DNA of 64,000 nt, taken from positions 1 to 64,000 of the forward strand of contig DATHMK010000050.1 in the NCBI GenBank assembly GCA_035487155.1. The letters are read 5' to 3'. Positions 27,204 through 35,050 of the stretch are shown here, one piece after another. Numbering within the stretch: the first letter of the stretch is position 1; each line of letters starts with the position of its first letter. Both the position numbers and the translations under genes were made by a program. The notes under the pieces were generated by a model that searched no databases, was not told the DNA's origin, and was given only the letters and a program-made list of their open reading frames with translations. Origin of the DNA: DAIDKA01 sp035487155. GTDB taxonomy: Bacteria; Pseudomonadota; Gammaproteobacteria; Steroidobacterales; Steroidobacteraceae.

Positions 27204-28141
27204 CCGCGCCACCGGTTCTGATTTCAACCTGGAGCGATGGCCTGTTCGCGCTCATCGACGGGACCCTCCACCATGAATGGCCCGGCCACTCAGTCAGAGG
27301 TCTTGCCGCTGATGGCGCCGGCAATGCCCTGGCCATCGTGGCTGGTAAATCGCTGTGCCGGCGAACCAACGGGGCCTGGAACACGATTGCGAGAAGCGAT
27401 CTTGAGCTTGCGAGCTGCCTGGCGGTCGGTGGCCATCTCTATGTGGGTACCTGCGAAGTGCCCGGCGTGCTGCGTGTATGCGATGACGGACGTCTGGCGC
27501 AGCTTGTGGGATTCGAGCAGGTGCCCGGGCGGGATAAATGGTACGCGGGGACGGCCCTGATCAACGGTCGGCTCATGGGACCACCGCTCGGCATTCGCTC
27601 CATGGCTGCAACCTGCGACGGCAGGGCGCTGTTTGCCAACGTGCATGTCGGGGGCATCCCTCGCTCCACCGACGGCGGTGCGACCTGGCAGCCCACAATA
27701 GACGTCGATAGCGACGTGCATCAGGTGTGCGCTCATCCGACGCGGCCCGAGATCGTCATTGCCGCGACGGGCACCGGGCTCGGTGTCAGCGACGACGGCG
27801 GTGAAACGTGGATTATCGAGCGTGAAGGACTGCATGCTTCGTACTGCTCGGCCGTCGCCTTCATCGGTGAGGATATCCTGGTGGCTGCGTCCTCGGATCA
27901 CTTCGCATCACAGGGCGCAATCTACCGACGTGCTATTGATGCTCGCGGACCGCTGTCGCGGGTGCAGGGTGGTCTGCCGCTCTGGCTCGATGGCATTGCA
28001 GATACGCAAAATATCGCGGTTTCGGGCTCGACACTGGCGGTGGTTGATCGAGCCGGGAAGCTGTACTCATCGCAGGACGCCGGCCACACCTGGTCGCGCC
28101 ACGCTGACATCCTTCCCATGCCGAGCAGTGTACTGGTCTAA
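27200..28141 (+). CDS. BNR/sialidase-type beta-propeller protein
   Basis: A 313-residue protein with repeated Asp-box-like motifs (STDGGATWQP, SDDGGETWII, SSQDAGHTWSR), indicating a six- or seven-bladed propeller. No signal peptide or membrane segment is seen, so it is probably cytoplasmic. The ATG overlaps the previous stop (ATGA). Related propellers appear beside aromatic catabolic genes without a defined role; lactonase-like or scaffolding roles are possible. I do not recognise catalytic sialidase residues. Confidence 0.8.
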   Translation: MTAPPVLISTWSDGLFALIDGTLHHEWPGHSVRGLAADGAGNALAIVAGKSLCRRTNGAWNTIARSDLELASCLAVGGHLYVGTCEVPGVLRVCDDGRLAQLVGFEQVPGRDKWYAGTALINGRLMGPPLGIRSMAATCDGRALFANVHVGGIPRSTDGGATWQPTIDVDSDVHQVCAHPTRPEIVIAATGTGLGVSDDGGETWIIEREGLHASYCSAVAFIGEDILVAASSDHFASQGAIYRRAIDARGPLSRVQGGLPLWLDGIADTQNIAVSGSTLAVVDRAGKLYSSQDAGHTWSRHADILPMPSSVLV

Positions 28142-28150
28142 AGGAAAACC

Positions 28151-28540
28151 ATGGCGCAGGTAAAGATCTACGGCCTCCGGGAACACCTCAGGCCGATCCA
28201 GGCGGAACTATCCAATGCCATCCACTCCTGTGTGGTCGAGGCGCTGCAGTTTCCCGAGAATAAGCGGGCGCATCGGTTCTTTCACCTGGAGCCGCAGGAC
28301 TTCTATTATCCTGCCAGCGCCAGCCCGCGCTATACGATCATCGAGATCAGCATGTTCGAAGGACGGTCCGTCGAGGCCAAGAAGCAGTTGATCCGGTTGC
28401 TTTTCGAGCGGGTGTGCAGGCAGGCCCAGCGCCTGCCCCACGAGGTGGAGGTCACGATCAGCGAGACGCCCAAGCACAATTGGGGTTTCCGTGGCTCCCC
28501 GGGCGATGAGGTGACTCTGGCCTACAAGGTGGAGGTCTAG
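28151..28540 (+). CDS. Tautomerase family protein
   Basis: A 129-residue protein resembling the Tautomerase_2 group: a two-unit beta-alpha-beta fold with an RFFHLEPQDFYYP segment and IEISMFEGRSVEAKKQLIRLLFE. The canonical initiator Pro1 of 4-oxalocrotonate tautomerase is not at position 2 (sequence MAQVKIYG), so classical Pro-dependent chemistry is doubtful. It starts 9 bases after the propeller gene behind AAAGGAAA and ends 2 bases before the M24 gene. A role in isomerising a ring-cleavage or enol intermediate is inferred from context. Confidence 0.85.
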   Translation: MAQVKIYGLREHLRPIQAELSNAIHSCVVEALQFPENKRAHRFFHLEPQDFYYPASASPRYTIIEISMFEGRSVEAKKQLIRLLFERVCRQAQRLPHEVEVTISETPKHNWGFRGSPGDEVTLAYKVEV

Positions 28541-28542
28541 GC

Positions 28543-29232
28543 ATGGATACAAACCTGAGTCAGTCGCAGATCGAAGGCGTTGGTGAGGCCTTCGACATGG
28601 CGCGCCTGCTGCAACAACGGGCGCGCACCAACGAGGCGGTGAAGGCCATTGCTGCGGCCATGCGCCCGGGAATGCTCGAGGAGCAGGCCGTGGCTCTGGC
28701 CAACAGCCTGCTCGCCGGGCGCCAGATGCGGCGCGGCTGGCACAAGGTCAATCTGCGCTTTGGCGTCAATACGACGCTGCATTTCCATACCGCCTCCCAA
28801 CCCGGCGTGGTACTGGGCGAGAACGATATTTTCTTCATCGACATCGGGCCGGTGTTTGAAAACTGGGAAGGTGACGCCGGTGATACCTTCGTCATGGGCC
28901 AGGACGCGGAGCTGGCCCGCTGCGCAGCCGACGCCCGCGCGGTATTCCACGCCGCGCGCCACCGCTGGTTGGCCGGGGACATCAGTGGGCGGGGGCTTTA
29001 CGACTTCGCTGCCGCGGAGGCTTCACGACTCGGCTGGGTGCTTAATCTGGACATGAATGGCCATCGCATCAGTGACTTTCCGCACAAGGCGATCTTCAGC
29101 GGGTCCTTGGCGCAGATCGACTTCGCCCCGACCGCGGGCCTTTGGGTGCTGGAGATCCAGATCCGGCATCCCACCCGACCCTTCGGCGCCTTCTTCGAGG
29201 ACCTGCTGCTCGATGACAGTCATTTCCAATAG
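28543..29232 (+). CDS. M24 family (pita-bread) metallopeptidase-like protein
   Basis: A 229-residue protein of the Xaa-Pro aminopeptidase/methionine aminopeptidase fold. Metal-ligand-like positions are Asp in FIDIGPV, Asp in GDAGDTFV, His in MNGHRISDFPH and Glu in VLEIQIRHP. There is no N-terminal creatinase domain. The shortened core could be a peptidase or a repurposed enzyme such as a creatinase-like hydrolase. It is the last gene of the six-gene operon and converges on the secreted esterase gene with 20 bases between. Confidence 0.82.
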   Translation: MDTNLSQSQIEGVGEAFDMARLLQQRARTNEAVKAIAAAMRPGMLEEQAVALANSLLAGRQMRRGWHKVNLRFGVNTTLHFHTASQPGVVLGENDIFFIDIGPVFENWEGDAGDTFVMGQDAELARCAADARAVFHAARHRWLAGDISGRGLYDFAAAEASRLGWVLNLDMNGHRISDFPHKAIFSGSLAQIDFAPTAGLWVLEIQIRHPTRPFGAFFEDLLLDDSHFQ

Positions 29233-29252
29233 GCGAGCCTGAATCGCGCAAA

Positions 29253-30884
29253 TCATTTGCATTGCGCGCTTTTCGCGGGCAGCTTCGGCGCGGCCAGACC
29301 CGCATTCCAGTTCCAGGCCAGGTCGCCCTGGGCCATGCGCCGGCACACCACCGCTTCGTTCAGGTCGTACATGCCGGGCATCAGATGCTGCGCAAGCTCG
29401 GGGGTCTGTGCGAAGTGCAGGTAAGTGCCGTCTGATCCATAGGGAGTCCAGGACTGCGCATGCGCCGAGCGGGGTTGCGCGCTGCGCGCGAAGGAGCTCC
29501 AGTAGTCGATCATTGCGTCTGACAGCGCCCGCTCCTGCGCATCGGCGGGAATCTTCGGCCACAGCGGCGGGGTGCGGTCGAACGTGCCGAACACGTACGG
29601 CAGTTCACTGGCATGAAATCCATGCAGGTCGGCCTGGTCCATGGCCGGGTAACCATGGTCGAACAGATACAGGTAGGCCGGCACACCCAGCGCTGCCTGC
29701 CTCATGACCACGCGCTGCGCGGTCCAACCATAGAGCGCATCGCGCGTGGTTGCCAGCACGCTGTCCTGCATCTGGCTGCTGGGATACAGGTGCAGGAATT
29801 CGTCGGCGAGGTCCGCATAGCGATCGCGTATGGCCTTTTCGTAGTCCGCGGCGCTTGCTGGCACCGGCGCCACCAGCACCCGCAGGGAGCGTGCTTCGCC
29901 GCTGTTGAAGCCGGCGAGCAGCGGCACGCGCGCCTGATTGCCGTGATCGAAGGCGCTGACCATCTGCTCGGTCAGGATCTGGCCGTCGACAATGCCCCAG
30001 GGCCCGAAGCCGGCCAGGGCGGCCGCGTTGTTGAGTTTCTGCGCATCCATCATGCGCAGGTCCGCGATGCCGGAGGCGTGCAGCGCAGTTGCAAGCGCGG
30101 TACCGCTTCCTTCCCCGGAAGGCATGCCGTGCCGCGCTTCCTTCAAGGACGGCATGGAGATCATATAACTGCTTTCCGCAACCGCCTTGGCGAACAGGCC
30201 GCGAGCGGGCGGGGAGGTCATGAGGTACAGCACGCTCAGGCCGCCGGCTGATTCACCGGCGATGGTGACGTTGGATGGATCACCGCCGAAGGCGGCGATG
30301 TTCGATTTCATCCACTTGAGCGCCTCGATCTGATCGAGCAGTCCGTAGTTCCCGGACACTCCCTGGGGAGATTCCGCGCTCAACTGCGGATGCGCCAGGT
30401 ATCCCAATGCGCCCAGTCGGTAATTGATGGTGACCACGAGGATGCCGTGCTCGGCCAGCCGCGTGCCGTCGTACAGGGATTCGCGTCCCGATCCGGTCCA
30501 CAATGAGCCACCGTGGATCCACACGAACACCGGTGCGCCACGGGCCTGCGCCGGGGCCCAGATGTTCAGGGTCAGGCAGTCCTCGCTCATCGGCAGCGGT
30601 GTCGCCGGCGAATAGAGGTTCGCAGTCGTGGCAACGGGCTGAATGCAGGCTGGCCCAAACTGCGTCGCATCCCGGACCTGCGTTGATCGCGGCAGCGGCT
30701 GGGGGGGCTTCCAGCGCAGCTGTCCGAGCGGTGGCTGGGCATAGGCAATGCCCCTGAAGACATGCAGTGTGCCCTCCCCGGTTCCCTTGAACTGGCCGGC
30801 CGGCGCCGTCACCGTCTGGGCCTGCGCTGCGAGTGAGAGGCAGGCGCCTGCGAGCAGCGAGATCAACGAGTCACCTAGTCTCAT
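29253..30884 (-). CDS. Secreted type-B carboxylesterase
   Basis: A 543-residue alpha/beta-hydrolase with signal peptide (MRLGDSLISLLAGACLSLAAQAQ). Motifs: FRGIAYAQPPLG, EDCLTLNIW, oxyanion loop IHGGSLWTG, nucleophile Ser212 in AGESAGG, and the His region DLHGFHASELPYVFG. It should hydrolyse carboxylic esters in the periplasm. The ATG at 30884 overlaps the MFS stop by 4 bases (ATGA). The frame is open further upstream, but that part lies antisense to nothing useful and overlaps the MFS gene. It is the last gene of the SDR-thiolase-MFS-esterase operon and a paralogue of the cytoplasmic esterase at 35050. Confidence 0.92.
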   Translation of the reverse strand: MRLGDSLISLLAGACLSLAAQAQTVTAPAGQFKGTGEGTLHVFRGIAYAQPPLGQLRWKPPQPLPRSTQVRDATQFGPACIQPVATTANLYSPATPLPMSEDCLTLNIWAPAQARGAPVFVWIHGGSLWTGSGRESLYDGTRLAEHGILVVTINYRLGALGYLAHPQLSAESPQGVSGNYGLLDQIEALKWMKSNIAAFGGDPSNVTIAGESAGGLSVLYLMTSPPARGLFAKAVAESSYMISMPSLKEARHGMPSGEGSGTALATALHASGIADLRMMDAQKLNNAAALAGFGPWGIVDGQILTEQMVSAFDHGNQARVPLLAGFNSGEARSLRVLVAPVPASAADYEKAIRDRYADLADEFLHLYPSSQMQDSVLATTRDALYGWTAQRVVMRQAALGVPAYLYLFDHGYPAMDQADLHGFHASELPYVFGTFDRTPPLWPKIPADAQERALSDAMIDYWSSFARSAQPRSAHAQSWTPYGSDGTYLHFAQTPELAQHLMPGMYDLNEAVVCRRMAQGDLAWNWNAGLAAPKLPAKSAQCK

Positions 30885-32167
30885 GTCACGGTCACTCCGG
30901 TGAGCACGCGCTCCTCTTTGCGCAGGACGCGGGCGAGGTAGAAGAAAATCAGGATGGCGACGACGTACATCGGTGTCAGGGAAAACAGGGCGATCTGCAG
31001 CGAGTGTCCCGGATGGGCCGCGCGCAGGAAATCGCTGGCGGCGCCGACATAAGTCGGCCCCAGACCCAAGCCGATGAAATTCATGATCAGCAGCAGCAGG
31101 GCGCCCGAGACCACGCGCTGATCCGGACGAACCTCCTCCTGCACCAGCGCCACCGCCGCTGAGAGGTAGAAGTAGTTCAGACACATCGGCGGCAGTAGCA
31201 GCCACAAGGCAAGCTGCCATGAGGGCGCCCACACAAAGCCCAGGTAGAACGGCGTGGCCAGCATCAGTGATATGGCCGGGATCGTGGCATAGGCGGCTTT
31301 GTTGCGGGGGGCAAACCGGTCGATCACCTTGCCTGAGATGACCATCCCGCCGCCCATCCCGATCAGAAGCACCAGGGCGTAGTACACGGCGATCAGGTCG
31401 AGCGTCATGCCCTTCTCTCGCATCAGAAAGAGCGTGGTGAAATTGCCTGCGCCATAGGTGATGAACTGCGTGGCGCCGCTGCCGAGCGCGACGAGCACCA
31501 GCGCCGGCCTGGAGAAGAACATCCTGACGGTCGACCAGAAGCTGGTTGCGCCCGACCCGTCATGAACCGTTTTCTGGTCCAGCCCGCCGCGAGGGGGTTC
31601 CCGTACGCTCAGCCGGAAGATCACCGCTGCGAGCACGCCGATGATGCCGATGGCATAGAAGGCGTCGCGCCAGTTGAATGCGGCGGCAATGGAGGCGCCG
31701 AAGGCGATGCCCGCGGCGGAGCCCAGTGCCGGCCCCAGGTTGTAGATGCCCAGGGCCATGCCGCGCCGCCCGGTCGGGAAGAAGTCGGTGATCAGGGCGT
31801 ACGAGGGCGGAACCCCTCCGGCCTCACCGACACCCACCGCCATGCGCGCCACCACCAGCTGCCCGAAGTTCGCCGCCAGTCCGCAGCCAGCCGTGGCTGC
31901 GCTCCACAGCGCGCAGGCCAGCGACAGCACATTGACCCTGTTGGTGCGGTCGGCGAACCAGCCGACGGGTATCGCAATGAAGCAGTAGAACAGGGCGAAA
32001 TACAGGCCGCTGACCAATCCTATCTGTCCGTCGGAGATATGCAGCGTGTCCTCGATGGGCTTGGCCAGGATGGACAGCAACGAACGATCCAGGAAGTTCA
32101 GAACGTAGACGCCGCACAGCAGGTACAGGGCGATCCAGGACCGCGCGCCGTAGCCCGAGTGCTTCAT
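30881..32167 (-). CDS. MFS transporter, spinster-type
   Basis: A 428-residue, 12-helix transporter. Helix 1 (LYLLCGVYVLNFLDRSLLSIL), the signature GWFADRTNRVN and GVGEAGGVPPSYALI match the Spns/hexuronate-like MFS group common in catabolic clusters of proteobacteria. The start is the ATG at 32167, which overlaps the thiolase stop (ATGA); the longer open frame upstream runs into thiolase sequence. It is translationally coupled on both sides. It may import the pathway substrate or export a product; the substrate is unknown. Confidence 0.9.
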   Translation of the reverse strand: MKHSGYGARSWIALYLLCGVYVLNFLDRSLLSILAKPIEDTLHISDGQIGLVSGLYFALFYCFIAIPVGWFADRTNRVNVLSLACALWSAATAGCGLAANFGQLVVARMAVGVGEAGGVPPSYALITDFFPTGRRGMALGIYNLGPALGSAAGIAFGASIAAAFNWRDAFYAIGIIGVLAAVIFRLSVREPPRGGLDQKTVHDGSGATSFWSTVRMFFSRPALVLVALGSGATQFITYGAGNFTTLFLMREKGMTLDLIAVYYALVLLIGMGGGMVISGKVIDRFAPRNKAAYATIPAISLMLATPFYLGFVWAPSWQLALWLLLPPMCLNYFYLSAAVALVQEEVRPDQRVVSGALLLLIMNFIGLGLGPTYVGAASDFLRAAHPGHSLQIALFSLTPMYVVAILIFFYLARVLRKEERVLTGVTVT

Positions 32168-33345
32168 ACGCGCTCGAAGATTGCCGCGATGCCCTGCCCG
32201 CCGCCGATGCACATCGTGACGAGTCCATAGCGGCCGGCGCGGCGCTGCAACTCGTGAACCAGTTTGGTGACCAGGATCGCACCGGTGGCACCCACCGGGT
32301 GACCCAGGGCGATGGCGCCGCCGTTTGGATTGGTTTTGGCCGGATCGAAGTTGAGCTCGGAAGCCACGGCGCAGGCCTGAGCGGCAAATGCTTCATTGGA
32401 TTCGATGACGTCCAGGTCCGACACCGCAAGACCCGCGCGCTTGAGCGCGGTGCGGGTCGCCGGCACGGGGCCCATTCCCATATAGGCAGGCTCGACTCCG
32501 GCATGCGCATAGGCCACCAGACGGGCCACTGGCTCGAGGCGCTGCGCGCGCACGGCGGCCGCGCTGGCGAGCAGCACCGCCGCGGCGCCGTCGTTGATGC
32601 CCGAGGCATTGCCGGCGGTAACCGTGCCTTCCTGCTCCTTGAAGATCGGACGCAGCTTCGCCAGATCCTGAGGCGTGGTCGCCGGCCTGAGATGCTCATC
32701 GACCAGGAAGTCCACCTTTGTGCCCTTGACCGTGACGGGTACCGGCACGATCTGGCCGACAAAGCGGCCTTGCGCAATGGCCTCGGCGGCGCGGCGCTGA
32801 CTCTCGAGCGCCAGGGCGTCCTGTCGCTCCCTGCCTATGTCATAGCGGGCCGCGACGTTTTCTGCCGTCACCCCCATTAGGATCTTCTCGAAGGGATCGG
32901 TCAGCGCGCCATTGAGGGCATCCACCAGCACGGCATCGCCGAGCTTCTGCCCCCAACGCACCGCCGGTGCAAAAAAGGGCGCCCGACTCATGACTTCGGA
33001 GCCGCCACCGACCGCCACGTCGCAGTCGCCCAGGGCTATCGCCTGCGCCGCCGACACAATCGCCTGCAGACCCGAGCCGCAAAGGCGATTCACCGTCAAG
33101 GCCGGTACCGCCGTCGACAGGCCGGCACCGAGCGTGGCGATGCGGGCGAGATACGCATCCTGCGGCGCGGTCGGAATGACTTGCCCGAATACCACGTGCC
33201 CGACGCCTTCCGGATCGGCGGCGGCGCGACGCAACACCTCCCGCGTCACCAGCGAGCCCAGATCACCGGGCGAGAACTGACGCAGCGCGCCGCCAAAGGT
33301 GCCAATGGCCGTGCGCACCGCCGCGACGATGAAAATATCGGTCAC
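32164..33345 (-). CDS. Acetyl-CoA acyltransferase (thiolase)
   Basis: A 393-residue thiolase, the standard family length, cleaving a 3-ketoacyl-CoA with CoA. Active residues: Cys89 in NRLCGSGLQA, the His in IALGHPVGATGA and the second Cys in TMCIGGGQG. The start is GTG at 33345, overlapping the SDR stop as GTGA; the frame is open upstream but only the GTG gives the canonical N-terminus (TDIFIVAAVRTAIG). It lies in the operon SDR-thiolase-MFS-esterase and probably completes a beta-oxidation-like step with the nearby acyl-CoA synthetase and SDR. Confidence 0.93.
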   Translation of the reverse strand: MTDIFIVAAVRTAIGTFGGALRQFSPGDLGSLVTREVLRRAAADPEGVGHVVFGQVIPTAPQDAYLARIATLGAGLSTAVPALTVNRLCGSGLQAIVSAAQAIALGDCDVAVGGGSEVMSRAPFFAPAVRWGQKLGDAVLVDALNGALTDPFEKILMGVTAENVAARYDIGRERQDALALESQRRAAEAIAQGRFVGQIVPVPVTVKGTKVDFLVDEHLRPATTPQDLAKLRPIFKEQEGTVTAGNASGINDGAAAVLLASAAAVRAQRLEPVARLVAYAHAGVEPAYMGMGPVPATRTALKRAGLAVSDLDVIESNEAFAAQACAVASELNFDPAKTNPNGGAIALGHPVGATGAILVTKLVHELQRRAGRYGLVTMCIGGGQGIAAIFERV

Positions 33346-34238
33346 GGCGAGCGCCGCTTTTCCGGCTCGTTTGCTGCGCCAGCCACTTCGAAGCGGTATT
33401 GCTCGAAGCCGGTCGCGGGCACCAGCTCGCCGCTGCGGTCCTGGATCTGCGCCCACTGGGCCAGAACTGCCTCGGGAGACAGTTGCGCATCGGGCAGCTG
33501 TATGCCCTGCGTCATGGTCACATTCGACACCTTGAAGCTGCCGGCACCGGCCAGGACCACGCACTTGGTGGGCGCTGCGTCGCTCGCCAGGGCGACGACC
33601 GCCGGGCTCACCCGCTCGGGACTGAGCGCCGCCAGGTCCTCAGGCGTCCAGAGATCATGTGTCATCGCGGTCGCGGCGCTGGGTGCGATGCAGTTCACAT
33701 GAATGCCATAGCGCTGGCCCTCCAGTGCCAGCGTCTGCATCAGACCTACCAGCGCCATCTTGGCGGCCGAGTACGCGGACTGGCCGAAATTTCCGAACAG
33801 GCCCGAGGAGGAAGTGGTGAAGATGACGCGCCCGTAGCCGCGCTCCTTCATGTGAAGCCAGACGGCGCGCGTGCAGTTGACGGATCCCATGACGTGCACG
33901 TCGAGAACCAGGCGGAAGTCCTCCAGATCCAGCTTCGCGAACGTCCTGTCGCGCAGTATCCCCGCGTTGTTCACCAGGATGTCCACCTGGCCCCAGCGCT
34001 GCAGCGCCTGGGCGACCATCGCCTCTACCTCGACGGATCTTTGGACATTCGCACCATTGCTCAGTGCTTCGCCGCCCGATGATTCGATCTCGCGGCGAAC
34101 CTCTGCGGCTGCTGCGGCGTCGAGGTCATTGATGAGGACCCGGGCGCCGCTGCGCGCCAGCGCCAGCGCATGGGAGCGCCCCAGACCGCGTCCGGCGCCC
34201 GTGATGATCGCAACCCGGCCGGTGAGCAGAGGATCCAT
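33342..34238 (-). CDS. Short-chain dehydrogenase/reductase (3-hydroxyacyl-CoA-type)
   Basis: A 298-residue SDR. The N-terminal cofactor motif TGAGRGLGRS, NNAGIL and catalytic Tyr/Lys in SAYSAAKMAL are intact. A C-terminal extension of about 50 residues (after residue 245) resembles that of multifunctional-protein-type 3-hydroxyacyl-CoA dehydrogenases (HSD17B4-like). It is the first gene of the operon. The ATG at 34238 has no clear Shine-Dalgarno sequence; a palindromic operator-like site begins 8 bases upstream, which would overlap the early transcript or promoter. It is divergent from tetR. Confidence 0.92.
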   Translation of the reverse strand: MDPLLTGRVAIITGAGRGLGRSHALALARSGARVLINDLDAAAAAEVRREIESSGGEALSNGANVQRSVEVEAMVAQALQRWGQVDILVNNAGILRDRTFAKLDLEDFRLVLDVHVMGSVNCTRAVWLHMKERGYGRVIFTTSSSGLFGNFGQSAYSAAKMALVGLMQTLALEGQRYGIHVNCIAPSAATAMTHDLWTPEDLAALSPERVSPAVVALASDAAPTKCVVLAGAGSFKVSNVTMTQGIQLPDAQLSPEAVLAQWAQIQDRSGELVPATGFEQYRFEVAGAANEPEKRRSP

Positions 34239-34245
34239 AAATAAT

Positions 34246-34263
34246 ATTAACTCATGTGTTAAT
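34246..34263. promoter_or_regulatory. Operator-like palindrome between SDR and tetR genes
   Basis: ATTAAC-TCATGT-GTTAAT is a perfect 6-bp inverted repeat with a 6-base spacer, in an AT-rich patch of a GC-rich region. It sits in the 101-base divergent gap between the SDR operon and the TetR-type regulator, the classic location for the regulator's own operator. The core ACTCAT recurs in the inverted repeats at 40548-40603. Confidence 0.5.
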
Positions 34264-34339
34264 GAATTTTACAAGGGAGGCTGCTGCTGCGACGCGGCGC
34301 GCGCAGGAACCTCGGCGTGCAAGATGATAATCTTCGCCG

Positions 34340-35050
34340 ATGGTGAAACGACAAACCAAAAAGCCAAAGGGTCGTACCAAAGCCGAGCAACGCGCCGAAA
34401 CACTCGAGGAGATCCTGGACGCCGCCGAATACCTGTTCTCCAAGCATGGTCTGAACGGCGTCACCCTGCGGGACGTGGCCTTGAAGGTGGGTGTGCACAC
34501 CTCCCTGATGCACTACTACTTCGTGGACAAGCGGCGCCTGTTCGAGGCCGTGTTCACCCGCCGCGCCGGTGTGACCAGCAGCCGCCGAGTGGATGCCCTG
34601 GATCGCTATGAGCGCGAATGCGGGACGCCCACTGTGGAGGGAGCGCTGCGCGCCTTCCTCGACACGGACCTGGATCTGTACATCTCCGGCGGTGAAGGCT
34701 GGCGCAACTTCGCCGCCTTTGCGGCTCAAGTCAGCAACTCCCCGGAAGGGGCGACCATGATGGACCTGCACTTCGATCCTGTGGTCCTCAAGCTTCTGGG
34801 CATTCTCAAGAAGGCGCTGCCCAACTGCAGCGACTCCGACATCTTCTGGGGCTACGACTTCGTCAGCGGCGCCTTTATGCATATTCTCGGCCGCACGGGG
34901 CGCATCGACCGGCTGTCCGGCGGCTCATGCAAATCGGAGGACTTCGATGCCGTCAAGGAGCGGCTCGCCAGCTTCATGGCGGCCGGATTCGTCGCGCTGT
35001 GCAGCAAGCCCAAGAAGGCCTCGCCGGCGCGCAAGAAACAGGGTCGCTGA
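34340..35050 (+). CDS. TetR/AcrR family transcriptional regulator
   Basis: A 236-residue repressor-type protein. A Lys/Arg-rich N-terminus precedes the TetR helix-turn-helix (EILDAAEYLFSKHGLNGVTL, then VGVHTSLMHYYFVDKRRLF at about 45-65). The remainder is an all-helical ligand-binding domain. It is divergent from the SDR operon and overlaps the downstream esterase gene (TGATG), so it probably controls both directions in response to a pathway metabolite. The likely operator is the palindrome at 34246-34263, possibly also sites at 40548-40603. Confidence 0.92.
   Translation: MVKRQTKKPKGRTKAEQRAETLEEILDAAEYLFSKHGLNGVTLRDVALKVGVHTSLMHYYFVDKRRLFEAVFTRRAGVTSSRRVDALDRYERECGTPTVEGALRAFLDTDLDLYISGGEGWRNFAAFAAQVSNSPEGATMMDLHFDPVVLKLLGILKKALPNCSDSDIFWGYDFVSGAFMHILGRTGRIDRLSGGSCKSEDFDAVKERLASFMAAGFVALCSKPKKASPARKKQGR

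Noticed and set aside
30885..31232. Upstream extension of the secreted esterase frame
   Set aside because: It overlaps the MFS gene out of frame; the true start at 30884 gives a clean signal peptide and ATGA coupling.
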